Below are positions 44,301 through 53,970 of a DNA stretch of 64,000 bases, in pieces (the first letter of the stretch is position 1; the number at the start of each line of letters is the position of its first letter). Origin of the DNA: Craspedostauros australis (lineage: Eukaryota > Bacillariophyta > Bacillariophyceae > Mastogloiales > Achnanthaceae); contig JAMXDE010000023.1 of NCBI GenBank assembly GCA_026770025.1, positions 744,001 to 808,000 on the forward strand, given 5' to 3'. The position numbers were made by a program, and so were the translations under genes. Below the pieces are notes generated by a model. It had not been told where the DNA came from. It ran no database searches and was given only the letters and a program-made list of their open reading frames with translations.

Positions 44301-46468
44301 ATCAGAGAGTCGACCTCCATTCCTCGGATCCAGTCGTTATCGTAGGTATTGAGGAGTTCATTCCAGAATAGGATGCCGTCCTTGGTGAGGAGTCCTCTGG
44401 TGGTGAGTCCATGTGCTGGGCCGCCGGCGAAGACGGAGTATAGTCCCGCGAATAGGGTCCTGACGTCGCTCGCGACCTGTTCTGGCGAGGTGGTTGTTGG
44501 CACACCTGTCACCGGGTCGATGTGGTCCTTGATCGCATGGATTCCTTGGGAATGGTATCGGTGCCGGAACTGGTCGTTGATCAGGTACGCCATATCATTT
44601 CCCAGGAGGTGGGCATGGATTTGGTGTTTCACCACTTGGAAGGATGCCGCATCACTCGTGAATTTGACGGAGTCGGGGATGGGGCGTCGCTTCGTTAGCT
44701 TGGCCTGGGCGACTGGTGGTTCGCTGCGGGTGGATCCTCGATGGGGTGTATACCCGGGTTCGTGTTGTCCGTGTGGGGTGTTCGGGCCCGTGTTGCGTGG
44801 GTCATGTCTTCCGAAACCTCCATTGGGATTGGTTGGGCGGTACCCATACGCGGGTGGTCGTGGTGGATACCCGGGGTGGGGTTGTCCAACGGGGGTGAAG
44901 GCTCCTTGTGGCATTGGAAAACCTCCGGTTCCATGGGGAAAATGGCCCATGGGAATAGGGATCCCAATGGGCGGGAATCCGCCTGGGTGGGTTCCGTGGT
45001 ACATCGGAAGCGGTGGGCCATGAGGGAATTGGTTTCCCATGTTAGGGGAATACCCATAAGGGTTACCGCCGTTGTGTCCATGGTAAATTGGAGGCCCATG
45101 GTTGCTACGGTGCGAGCGGCTTGTCCCATGGTTCGCGGGTGGGTTTCCGGCAAGGTTCCGGTTTACGGGTTCGCGCCTGTTGATGCCTCGATAGTTACCC
45201 GCGCCATGTGAGGCCGATGTATCCGCGGTACCGTGGTAGGGTTGCGGGTTCCGATCGTGGGGTGGATGGTTTCCGTCATTCTCTGGGTAGTTCATCCGGG
45301 GTGCGTTGGTACCTCCTGTACCTCTGGTGGTCGGTTTGGGGGCGAAGGTTACTGCTTTGGTGTCGGTTGGGTTGCGGTCGTAGTCACCAATCGTTGCTAG
45401 GTCCACGTTGGGGAAGAGTCGGTTCCGTCCTGTGGGACCGCGGTTGCCGGGTACGTCTGCGGTGTCGTCGTTACCAGGGTGTTGGTCGTAGTCGGTGCCT
45501 GGTTCGGTGTCTTCGTTGGGCGGAGTGGTACCGCGGGTGTCGATGATTACTGGTGACGTGTTTCGTGATCCGTGCTTGGCGATGCTGGAGAGTTGGGTCT
45601 CGTTCGGAAAGTCGGGTGGGGTACGGTGCGGGATGTTCCCACCAATCATGAGGGAGAACCCAGATGGAGTTCCTCCTGGGTGGCTGTCGTTGTCGCGTCC
45701 GGTTCGACGGGTAGATGCTTCTGACCCAGATGAGACGCTGGTCGCGGATGCGTTGGAGAGTGCCTTCTTATGTTCTCCAATGGCCTCCAACCACGCTTTG
45801 TTGTGGTGGCGTTTGCCGCATCTTTCGGAACGGCAGAAGTCTGTCATGGCTTTGGCGGTGGTGGCCGTGTCGGCAAACATCGCGTCAAGGGTGGATTCGA
45901 GGGTGGATTCCTCCTCCACTTCGATGGATCTGACCCATTCTCCGATGTGGTAGATGAGGAGTCCTGTCTCGTAGTTCCTTGCAATGTCGTCCGGGTCCTT
46001 GAGGTTGAACATGATTAATGCCGGGTCCATGTCGGTGGCTTCTTCGTGGATGGTGATCAACAGTTGGGAGATGGTCTTCTCTTCTGCGAGGGTCTTGGGT
46101 GGGAAGAGATCAAAGATCATGGCGGTTTCGATGCTGATCCGGAACTCCTGTCTGAGTTCCGTGAACGCGTTCCAGGTAGTCTTGTGGACGTGGCGTACGA
46201 TTTCGGTTTCGTTGGTTCTTTCCTTTCGGTTCCATGCATCCACGATGATGGGGTGTCGGAAGGTGGCTTCGACGAAGCTATCTCCGATCTCCGTGAAGGA
46301 GAGCAAGGATGGCCCAGCCGTTTGGTAGCCTGGCGTGCCATCAAGGATGGAAGAGATGCTTGGGTCCTTCGGGTCCGCGGGGACGGTCTCGAAGGCTAGG
46401 GTCCTGTCTCCTGGGCTCCTCTTGGGAGGTGGCCGGTTGGAGGCTTGGAGGCGTTGGGTGACGGTCAT
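41372..46468 (-). CDS. Nested element Gag-protease-integrase polyprotein
   Basis: 1698 residues from the ATG at 46468, 45 bp after the 5' LTR. A helical N-terminal domain of about 230 residues is followed by a Gly/Pro/His/Asn-rich region (about 270-590). Next comes a gag-like helical domain (about 600-850: FAGLYSVFAGGPAHGL, GSYVKEIQDIFANVNFLA) without a CCHC knuckle. A protease-like fold lies near 1030, but the motif reads CNGGAQCCVIG, so the catalytic D-S/T-G has Asn1034 at the Asp position. The integrase has Asp1539 (VATDTIF), Asp1597 (HSDNAKE) and Glu1632 (NPAEHNA), a D,D(34)E set. The usual His/Cys pre-integrase finger is not visible; RPYLGYLPTHVIKQTL stands there, as in other diatom elements. 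The frame ends with TAA at 41372-41374. Confidence 0.88.
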   Translation of the reverse strand: MTVTQRLQASNRPPPKRSPGDRTLAFETVPADPKDPSISSILDGTPGYQTAGPSLLSFTEIGDSFVEATFRHPIIVDAWNRKERTNETEIVRHVHKTTWNAFTELRQEFRISIETAMIFDLFPPKTLAEEKTISQLLITIHEEATDMDPALIMFNLKDPDDIARNYETGLLIYHIGEWVRSIEVEEESTLESTLDAMFADTATTAKAMTDFCRSERCGKRHHNKAWLEAIGEHKKALSNASATSVSSGSEASTRRTGRDNDSHPGGTPSGFSLMIGGNIPHRTPPDFPNETQLSSIAKHGSRNTSPVIIDTRGTTPPNEDTEPGTDYDQHPGNDDTADVPGNRGPTGRNRLFPNVDLATIGDYDRNPTDTKAVTFAPKPTTRGTGGTNAPRMNYPENDGNHPPHDRNPQPYHGTADTSASHGAGNYRGINRREPVNRNLAGNPPANHGTSRSHRSNHGPPIYHGHNGGNPYGYSPNMGNQFPHGPPLPMYHGTHPGGFPPIGIPIPMGHFPHGTGGFPMPQGAFTPVGQPHPGYPPRPPAYGYRPTNPNGGFGRHDPRNTGPNTPHGQHEPGYTPHRGSTRSEPPVAQAKLTKRRPIPDSVKFTSDAASFQVVKHQIHAHLLGNDMAYLINDQFRHRYHSQGIHAIKDHIDPVTGVPTTTSPEQVASDVRTLFAGLYSVFAGGPAHGLTTRGLLTKDGILFWNELLNTYDNDWIRGMEVDSLMKRVHDFNPSRQDLGSYVKEIQDIFANVNFLATNPDQQVSDAQQRRTLLNHLIGCDDINVRTMVRSIERSADMQSMGATCMYLISESARDNAVANNQRGSRSGKRRIFKATAEANQDQDESNTEMVINAISKKLQEDPTFISQEVFDGLPEKVRRVIMKLRSSLRWARRNNDRNGSGFTRVENKKEQEDIQPPANVKPPEKGEEAKPHKQYGGVTHANLARYTPGSTEGTEPQDENGSDLSSIDASELAKFLVDYGGHEENGNDRLVKMITMSDSSDAPSPIDPPAPNQHQSVPEQMINLATFSPQTYAVCNGGAQCCVIGNKDRVWKIDYVYPHRTYNIVGAVASTMRKNNLAVVDASIKARTREGNEVILRIYESALNVDSRVTLLSDHQIRASGTVLDTVSSEHRASFSTPGTGKQCLMPDVDTTINLEMRDALMTFDVFPIMEDDEGLPTHDITPKQGWNPSDHQGGHVCNVPMGCYLTRDPIGGEEAFDWDGRPDAPHDAGAMDPSAHNASMDPMEPGTRQAKDGTPDNPVKGREPMDPNDRHPDEHTTGDPNRVNQEYPKVDAFLDTLSLEELIGMSHAIDTVTFAKSATDTAISIQDTLFDLVDNLSAGDIDHLYRELGIDRKANAVGTDQKDYTESTKVPPAKVPDSDDEADSAISSLHSVGSEPAFRRNRETFCIPNEIGVTKATRDDTLRGDPRRAPEYHGHIKGENPVGIDDPKKDNPMDTMDRHPAEAMTEYSHQGFPFRAKWKSIDLHKIRPYLGYLPTHVIKQTLARTTQLMRAVITYPMRRHKKSRFEWMRRQRIREIVATDTIFSNVKSFGDGYSMAQIFYGTSSHMINAYGLKKKEGVFVAFQDFIRTEGAPWAFHSDNAKEQTGEKVLKLLRDLHIKSRLTEPRNQQQNPAEHNAILYMKRCVTTLIDRTGAPPKAWFHAFRYMCYVHNHTSDPSLRYAIPHTVRHGETVDISALLTF

Positions 46469-46513
46469 CTTGCAGAGGTCTAAGAGCTTGACAATCTTTT
46501 GCGACTGTTAATC

Positions 46514-47041
46514 TAATAGAGCCCAAACGTAATGGCTGTTGTCTTGTTGGCTGTTCTTTAGCTGTAGGCAGAGGCTTGACTGGCAAGCGGTCCGGACGTG
46601 AGTCTTCTGTTCCACAAGTAGTCAATTGAGAATACTGGTAGATGGTGAAGAAACGTGCGGATTATGAGATTAGTGCTATGGTTCTTCCCTTCGAGGGGGA
46701 TCTCCTGTGATGTCCTGATTGACAATGCGTGTGGGTTGTGTAGCCCGAGTACCGTGGGTCGAGATCCGTTGTCTGAGTTCTGTGAGAGACAATGGGCGAT
46801 GATGCGCGTTGCTGTGGCTTTGGTTCCGTGCGTCGGCGTTTTGGCGATGGTGGGTGTCAGAAACTTGGTTATCGGAACCCTGTTGGTTCCCTGACACGAA
46901 TTCCGAAGATCTGCTTCAAGGTTCTGGATCTGTCCCCAAACGTGGGGGCCGGTGAAGTATTCGTTCGACCTACTGGAATGCTGACGAGTCGGATGGTTCG
47001 TAGTCTCTCTCGCTAAGATGGTTACTAGTTTAGCTCTATTA
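46514..47041 (-). repeat. 5' LTR of nested element
   Basis: Direct repeat of 35265-35792, 528 bp each, no difference seen. On the minus strand it is followed by GATTAACAGTCGCAAAAG (46513 downward), which should include the primer-binding site; I cannot name the tRNA. Confidence 0.95.
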
Positions 47042-47046
47042 GAAGG

Positions 47047-48760
47047 AGAGATCGAGATCACTCACCATAGCACAACAGGACTATACAGGATGAACGCAAT
47101 CATTACCGAAGCACCAGCGATCGATATCGGATTATCGATGCAGGACGAGAACAAGGAACCAGAGAAGCACATCGAACCTACAACGTTCGACGGAGCCTTC
47201 CATCATCCAGATCCCATCCATCAAAAGGGATATCGAGCAGCCATCAAGAAAGAGTTCGACTCCATGGATACATGCAAGGTGTACAGCAAGATCAAACGAG
47301 ACGCCATTCCACGCGGCCGCAGATGCTGCAAGTGCAAATGGGTCTTCAAGCTGAAACGCGACGGCACACATCGAGCACGGCTCGTTGCATGTGGCTATTC
47401 ACAAATCGCAGGAGTAGACTTCCAAGAGCATTATTCACCCGTCATCCATGACGTGACCTATCGGGTCATGATGGTGATCATGCTGATCAAGAAGATGGAC
47501 TGCGCACTCGTCGATGTCGTAACGGCATTTCTACATGGAGACCTCGACGAGGAGATCTACATGAACTGTCCCAACGGGATGGATCATCAACCAGACGAAG
47601 CCCTGACCCTACACAAGCCAATCTACGGACTTGTGCAGAGCGCCAGGCAATGGTTCAAGATGTTGGTATCGACCCTCAAGAATATCAACTTCGAACAGAG
47701 CGCAGCAGACCCGTGCCTGTTCTACAGGAAGACGAACGAAGGAAGCATGATCGTGGCCATCTACGTGGACGATTGCTTCTGCTGCGGAGACTCCAAGGCA
47801 CTAGAGACATTCCTGAAGGATATCCAAGGCAACAAGTTCAAGGTGACAATCGAGCGCGGACTCGGAGACTACCTCAGCTGCAACATCGAACTGAACCATG
47901 ACAAGACTAGAGCGACATTGCGTCAACCACATCTCATCCGACACCTCATCGAGGAATTCGGAACCAAGGTTGAGAAGATGCAACGCTACGCGACACCGGG
48001 AACCCCGGGCCAAATCATCGTACGACCATCCGAAGATAACGGACTGCAGAAGGTCGGACCGGAAGAACATGCCGAGTATCGCCGAGGCGTTGGTATGCTA
48101 CTCTTCCTCATCAAGCACTCGCGACCAGATATCGCGAACCCTGTGAGAGAACTCTCCAAGGTATTGATCGGGCCCACCAAGGCCGCAATGAAGGAGATGT
48201 ATCGGATCATCAAGTATGTGATCGATACAAAGGACTATGGATTGAAGATCCATCCAGCGCGTCCAGACAATGATGGCTGGGACATGGAGCTCTTCTGCGA
48301 TAGCGAATATGCAGGAGACAAGAACACGAGAATCAGCGTAGGAGGGTTCATCCTATACCTGTGCAAGGTACCAATCCTTTGGCGATCCAAGGCACAGAAG
48401 GCCGTCACACTCAGCTCATCCGAAGCAGAATACATTGCCCTTTCCGAAGCGGCAAAAGAAATCTTCTTCGTCGTGCAGCTACTCGAGAGTGTGGGCGTCC
48501 CAGTGAAGACACCGATCAAAGTCCGCGTGGACAACATCGGAGCGATCTTCATTGCCAAGAACCCATCAACATCCCAACGATCGCGGCACATCGACGTGCG
48601 CCATCACTACGTGAGGAACATGGTAATCAACAAAACCATCGAAATCATTTTCGTCAAATCCGAGCAGAATACAAGCGACGGATTCACCAAGAACATCAAG
48701 GCCGACTTACAACGTGAACATGAGAAGTCGTATCTTGACACATCGAGAACATTCGAATGA
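47047..48760 (+). CDS. Pol of outer Copia element, 3' part (RT, RNase H)
   Basis: Continuation of the outer pol. Joining 35264 to 47047 completes a GGA codon and keeps the frame, so the original protein was intact here. An open frame also begins at an ATG at 47018, but that lies in the inner LTR and is coincidental. RT is complete: KWVFKLKRDGTHRARLVACG, ALVDVVTAFLHGDLDEEIYM, IYGLVQSARQWFKML and the catalytic IYVDDCFCCGD. RNase H has MELFCDSEYAGDKNTRIS, TLSSSEAEYIALSEAA, RVDNIGAIFIAKN, HIDVRHHYVRNM and NTSDGFTKN, all with their acidic residues. There are no stops or frameshifts. The stop is 20 bp upstream of the polypurine tract and LTR. Confidence 0.93.
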
Positions 48761-48780
48761 CCGAATGCACACAGGAAGGG

Positions 48781-49570
48781 TGTCGAGATGTACATGTGAG
48801 TATATGTCGAGATGTACGTGTATATGTGCATCGTTCACCCGCTATTCTCTCATACGCACTTGGACGGTATAACTACACTCATGTCGATAGTATACTGTGA
48901 TTCGTCAGAATTACAGGGGAATGGAACACACAAAAAGGGGCAAGATTTCTGGAGGAAATTTGCAAATAACGATTTCTGAGAGAATCAGAATATCGTCCGT
49001 CCATCCATCAATGGTACCAAGAGAATCTTGAGGTACTTCCCAACTAAACCTCAGATGACGATATCATCTGACAGACTCCTGCATCACCAATGGAACATGA
49101 CATCTGGAGAGCAGAAGGACGCCTACTGACGTTGACAGGATGTCATCATGTCACCACGTCGACATCTGTCTCCAAGTCAGAGCAGGAGGCAAAGATCCGA
49201 TGACCCATGAAGATCATGGATACTGAAGGTGAACTTCAAATGGTAAGTACTCATGGAGTAGAAGCCAGTACTGAATGAACGGAGTGTCGAATGCGGAGCA
49301 CGCATCGAACACGGAGTATCGTGAGGGACGAGCACACGATGTTGAGAGAGAGAGAGAGAATACAGAGAGGAGCGAGAGAGCATCTCGCGTACCGACTCAT
49401 AGTCGGAGACCGAATCTACGAAACAGATTGAAGCGCCGAGAGCATCGGGCAAGAGAACTGGTGTACACCAAGAGGATCGGAGTAGCCAAGTAATGAAATA
49501 GCAAACAAACAACTATCAACCAACACCATCTTCCACGATCGTAGGTTACCGTGCGCGGAACTTGCCAACA
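48781..49570 (+). repeat. Right LTR of outer Copia element
   Basis: 790 bp, starting TGTCGAG directly after the polypurine tract and ending CCAACA. It aligns with 29937-30723. It carries a (GA)n run near 49343-49358. Base changes against the left copy are scattered, as expected for age. Confidence 0.93.
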
Positions 49571-50329
49571 GGGAAAGGCGTGCTCAAGTAGTCCCATTTG
49601 TGCATGACTTTACCGATCCCAAAACCGTGCAACACGCCTCAAGCGTGAAGAAAGCAAAAACCGACCATTATATGGCATTTACCGCGCTCTCCAAGGGCAT
49701 TTAAGAGCCCATTCAGTCACAAACCAACGAGTCGCGGGGGGAGACATTTTTGGGCCAGTTGGTCCGTCCTTCCGAGGCTCTCGCAGTGCGCCGTGTTGTA
49801 GCAATGCTCCGTCGGTCCGACTTTTTGACGAGAACCGTCAATCTTCCGTCAATACCGGTTCAACAAAAACGGGTTGCAGCAAGACTTCGTGTTGAGGGTC
49901 CACCCAACATTTCCACCCAATTTGGGCCATGTTTTTGTTGTTCTCGTTCGGCACGTCACGGAGTTGTGTTGTGGAAGCGGGCATGCTCGTTTTGGCGAGA
50001 ACCATTACCATCGCCCGTAGATTTTGTACTGGATGTTTTTATCACACATCCGAGCCGTCGCTGCCTGAACCTTCGCGATTGCTGGTGGTCGTGTTGACGG
50101 ACAGACATATATTTTGCGCTTTTTACTGTTGTCGGTGCGAAAGAGTCGTTTTTGCTTCGGGTGTTTTTTCAGTCGGGTGATCATGGTGGCCGACAGAGGA
50201 GTTTTGCACAACAAGCAAAGTCGCCAACGCAGAAAACCAGCCAAACAAAGTGCCCAAGCGCACACCAATTCGATTTGTAAGTGGTATAGTGTACAGTGAA
50301 AGCTGGCACGCCCCTTCATCTTGAGGATG
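49571..50329. other. Flank of outer element with one arm of a 43-bp inverted repeat
   Basis: About 760 bp with no clear gene. It holds the left arm (49701-49743) of a perfect inverted repeat whose partner is at 56241-56283. A minus-strand frame (50440 to 50123) continues the Copia RNase H relic to the right for its first 20 codons and is then unrelated. This stretch may be the relic's former 3' LTR, but I found no second copy to prove it. Confidence 0.4.
49701..49743 (+). repeat. Left arm of 43-bp inverted repeat
   Basis: Begins TTAAGAGCCCATTC and ends GCGGGGGGAG. The reverse complement occurs without mismatch at 56241-56283. Identity stops abruptly at both ends, and no flanking target duplication is seen. 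Confidence 0.9.
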
Positions 50330-50950
50330 ACTCCCGTCGAACAGAGCAGTGACAAAAGCGGCGAGTGCTGGTCTTGCCAGTGCTTTTGTGAGCATATCTG
50401 CAAAGTTTTGTGCTGGTGGAACATATACTGGCACTTGCATACCGGCTCACACAGATTTGCGGACTTTGCGAAATGATATCGCTGCATGATTCTCTTGTAG
50501 CAGGCTCTCTGTGATCGTCGTGTTCGAGATCGCAGCATTGTTGTCACGGAATGCGATTACTGGCGACTTGACTTGCACCCTCAGCAATTGGAATGCACAT
50601 TGTAGCACAATGATCTCTTCTGCCACGGATCCCATGACATTGAATTCGGCGCCATATGTTGAAGTTGTGGCTGATGATTGCCTCTTGCTTGAGAAGTATA
50701 CTGGTGTTCTTCCAAGGCATAGAATGATGCCAGCATTGGATCTTCATGTGACTCAATCATGTACATGATTGCCATTGACGAATGCATACATTGGCAGTTG
50801 TAGGTAGATCAGCTTTGGCAATCTGTTGTTGATTTCCTCTGATGCTTCCGGGTATTCCTCCTTCATCTGCGAGGCCATTTCTGGATTGGATGGTGTTGCA
50901 TTGAAGTTGTCAAATATCATTGGGCGAGAGTCAATCTGTGTTTGCAATGT
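50330..50950 (-). pseudogene. Copia RNase H relic, minus strand
   Basis: Read on the minus strand in three broken frames. First comes MYAFVNGNHVHD (normally FVDANHGHD; the first catalytic Asp has become Asn). Then DNNAAISNTTITESLLQENH with ISFRKVRKS, and finally QNFADMLTKALARP. Frame changes and the lost Asp show it is dead. No upstream RT could be followed with confidence beyond about 51070. Confidence 0.75.
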
Positions 50951-51671
50951 GGACTTGTGCTCCAGATATCCCCATACTTTGATGGCTCTCTCAAGGCGTC
51001 ATTTGCAAGATGATGCAGTGAAACGTGAAAGTGAAGAAGTTGCAAATGCAAAATCAAAACGTCCAAGTTGAACAACTCAGTTCATCATCCCGATGAGCTG
51101 CTGGAACTGGTGTTGTTAGTCAGGTGTTAGTAGTTTGGAGTCATCCGTTTCCAGATGATTCTTGTTCTGCGTGGGACCATGTTGGTTGTGTATTGATCCC
51201 TGTTGTCATTCCAACTTGTCCAATGCATTTGCAATGTATTTGCTGCAGGCAGGCTTGCAGCAGATACTGTGATAACGCCTGATCCACAGCCACTGTTGGG
51301 CCTCAAGAAGCCAATCGGCCACATGAATGATGTCATTATGCTTCCGCTGACACTGCATGAGAGTGCCAGCATGCACCCTGCGGCATTGGCTGCAGTGGGT
51401 CGCCATCAGTGTGTCCACATGGCATGTCATGATGCTCAAAATATCAAGCCATCCCAACAATATGGCGTTTGACATCGACATGTTGTCATCTGGCAACAAT
51501 CCACATGCTGACATCACCTGGAACAGCATGAACGACCAAGAGCAGCTACATGTCTTCGACATCGCTCCTGGACATCGTGCTCGTCGCATTCCGTAGTGGC
51601 AATCCAGACTGCGGCATTCATATCTCATGGATAACAGCGAACATGAGGTGTGGACCCTGGGCAATGTGGCA

Positions 51672-51867
51672 TATTGGCAAATTCCGCTCACGGATACTCT
51701 TGCGACTGTTGATGGTGGTGGTGGTGGTTGTTACTATTTCGTTTGCTATTTCATAGCATTGTTCTGGTGCTTCTCGGAGTCTCCCAATACTCTTGGTGTC
51801 TCTCAACTATCGTCCAACTATGAGTTGGCATGTGAGATGCTCTCTCGCTCTTTCTTGTATTCTCTTG

Positions 51868-51915
<48 letters not shown>

Positions 51916-52493
51916 TGTTGGTTCTGCACGATAATCAGTGTTAGATACATACTCTGTATTTGATACATACTCCATCATTTCGTCCTCTACTGGTGCACTA
52001 CTCTGTGAGTATTCGCCAATGTCTCATCTGAACTCCTCCTTGCATATCCATGATCTTGATGCCACTTGGTCATTGAATCTTTGCCTTCTTGATCTGATGT
52101 GGAGACAGATGTTGATGTGGTGACATGATGACATCCTGTTGATGTCAGCTGTCATCTTCCATGATCCTTCAGATTCCATATTCCATCGATGATGCAGTGG
52201 TATGGCGAGGATATCGTCATTTGAGGTTTAGTTGTGAAATACATCGATCCTTGCTCGATGTCATGCATTTCTGTCAGTTGATGGACAGACAGCATTCCTG
52301 ATGCTCTCAGAAATGATTGTTCACAAATGTCCTTCCAAAATTCTGATTTTTTGTGCCCGATTTTGTGATGTGATTTCGATCAACCACAGATCAATCACAG
52401 ATCACTCACGACACAAATGTTTGCGCCGCTTGTGCGTAGAGCATAAGAGAACAATGGGTGAGCGATGCACATACACATATGTACATTCCAACA
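51672..52493 (-). repeat. Diverged solo LTR of the outer Copia family
   Basis: The reverse complement of the outer LTR can be followed end to end. LTR-end TTGGCAAGTTCCGCTCACGG corresponds to 51674 onward, the GA run to a CT run, the paired motif near GTCGACATCTGTC to 52100-52150, and LTR-start GAACGATGCACATA to 52460-52480. It is strongly diverged. No internal region is attached on either side, and RT relic sequence continues across it. The four bases GGCA flank both ends (51668-51671, 52494-52497) and may be what is left of the target duplication. Confidence 0.75.
51874..51912. repeat. CT/GA microsatellite
   Basis: An uninterrupted run of about 19 CT dinucleotides within the solo LTR, at the site where the outer LTRs carry a much shorter (GA)n run. 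Confidence 0.9.
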
Positions 52494-53970
52494 GGCAAGG
52501 CAGCAATCACAGGGCACATATTCATGGCTACTCTGGCTGCTATGGATTTCTGGCTGTTCATTGCTGTCACAACCATGGAGAACAAGACCATCTATGGCGC
52601 TGACATTTACAATGCATTTGCTGAGGCTTCTTGTGGTGCACAGAAGTACTACATGCCTGTTGATAGCCCCTTTGCTGAATGGTGACAGTCGTAGGGACGC
52701 GCACCCATTCCGTGTGGCTGCATTACTCTCATCAGCAAGAATCTTCAGGGTCATTCCTGAGCACTATGGCAGTGGGCGGTGCACATCGATGCACAGCTGC
52801 AGCACATGGGTTTCAGGCCCATCATGCATACTCTATGCCTATACCGCGGCGCTTACAAAGAACACAACATGCTCTTTCTATGTCAGGTTGATGACTTTGC
52901 CATTGCATGCAGCGATGTAGCGGCTTGCTCCACGATCTGCGATGAGCTTGGATTCGTTCCTGTTCATTCCCATGAAATGATTCAGCGTTCTCGAACACTC
53001 CATTGGTGCGGATCTGATCTAAACTTCCACACGTGTCTCCATCCACAATAGCACACATCTCAATAAGGTTTTCAAATGGCATGAGCAGAAGAAGATGAAT
53101 GGTGCGCTCACTCCAATGGATGATGGCAATGCGCACATACGCAAGCTGGACGATTCTGAAGCCTTGGATGCATGCGGCCTCAAGCAGGCACAGACAGACA
53201 TTGAATGCTATTGTGAGGCTATTGGTGAACTCATCTGTCCTATGATCACCTGTAGGCCAGCCATCGCTTTTCCCATCGTGAAACTCTTGCAATTCTTGGC
53301 GAGGCTGGCCATAGATCATTTTGCTGTTGCCAAGCAGGTTTCTCGATATCTCTTCCACACTCCCGCTCAAGGCATCGCGCTGCATTGCACCGACGCTGTC
53401 CCTGCACTACTGCCCATGCCTGTTCCAGCCAAGCAAACGCCAGTGCATGATGATGCATTTGGCCATCCAGCAGAACAACCCAATGTCCTCTAAAGGTATG
53501 CTGACAGTGATTGGGCCATGGATATTCAGCAACAACAGTCGGTGTCGTCCATCGTTTTCCATCTCGCTGCTGCTGCTGTCGCATGGAAACCAAGAGTGCA
53601 GATCACGGTCGCCATGTCCAGCACAGAGGCTGAACCTCTCTGTGCTTCCGATGCTGGCCACATGGAATTCTGCATTTGTTGCATCCTTGACAAGCTTGGT
53701 GTACTTCAGCGGGGTGGTACGGTGCTGTACGAGAACAACTGAATTGCGCTAATGATGGCCAATGCACGGCAGCCCTCGCGTCGCACACGCCACGGCGCCA
53801 TTCGACATTTTGCTGTTCAACAGTGGGTGGAAAACAGCCACATTGCGTTCGCAGAAACTTGTCTGCTTTGATCGCTGCCAACATGTCTACCAAGCAGACC
53901 TCTCCGCCCCTCTTCACAAGGAACTGGGACCACGTCTCCGGAGTGATGTCCCTGTGTGGCCAGCAACATG

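Larger units (their letters stand above)
35265..47041 (-). mobile_element. Nested 11.8-kb Copia-like LTR retrotransposon (inserted in outer pol)
   Basis: The element is 11,777 bp on the minus strand. Direct LTRs of 528 bp (35265-35792, 46514-47041) match wherever I compared them. It is flanked by a 5-bp target duplication, GAAGG, at 35260-35264 and 47042-47046. On the minus strand a purine-rich tract (GATGAAGGGGAG) sits directly before the 3' LTR (35793-35804 on plus). LTR ends are TAATAGAGC and GCTCTATTA, a perfect 9-bp inverted repeat, not the usual TG...CA. Coding is one long frame with a single TAA between integrase and RT. These signs point to a recent insertion. It is nearly twice the size of a typical Copia element, mainly because of a long N-terminal Gag region and a long tail after RNase H. 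Confidence 0.95.
29937..49570 (+). mobile_element. Outer Ty1/Copia LTR retrotransposon, interrupted by a nested element
   Basis: Two direct LTRs (29937-30723, 48781-49570) flank gag, then pol split in two (32308-35264 and 47047-48760) by the element at 35265-47041. Domain order is gag, protease, integrase, RT, RNase H, the Copia order. A polypurine tract (ACAGGAAGGG, 48771-48780) directly precedes the right LTR, which fixes its start at TGTCGAG. Without the insert and one duplicated GAAGG the element is about 7.85 kb. The LTRs differ at roughly twenty sites, so it is older than the insert. The first four LTR bases are not conserved on the left, and no target duplication is visible, so one end may be altered. 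No convincing tRNA primer site was identified. Confidence 0.92.
51580..53970 (+). pseudogene. Degraded Copia RT / RNase H, plus strand, split by a solo LTR
   Basis: Several short frames in Copia order. NSEHEVWTLGNVA (before 51671) and AAITGHIFMATLAAMDFW (after 52493) are separated by the solo LTR. Next are IYGADIYNAFAEASCGAQKY, LQHMGFRPIMHTLCLY and FLCQVDDFAIACSD, where the RT box reads QVDD. AIGELICPMITCRPAIAFP follows, then RNase H with AMSSTEAEPLCASDAGHMEF, TVLYENN, and MANARQPSRRTRHGAIRHF. In-frame stops and frameshifts recur (for example after SPFAEW and after YENN). The pattern belongs to the diatom Copia group with ITGHI/AMITCRPDIAFP motifs and differs from the other elements in the window. 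Confidence 0.78.

Noticed and set aside
47018..47046. ATG at 47018 as start of the RT-RNase H gene
   Set aside because: It lies in the LTR of the nested element; the frame is the tail of the outer pol and the ATG is coincidental.
49571..50100. Possible LTR of the minus-strand Copia relic
   Set aside because: No second copy found in the window apart from the 43-bp arm, so LTR status cannot be shown.
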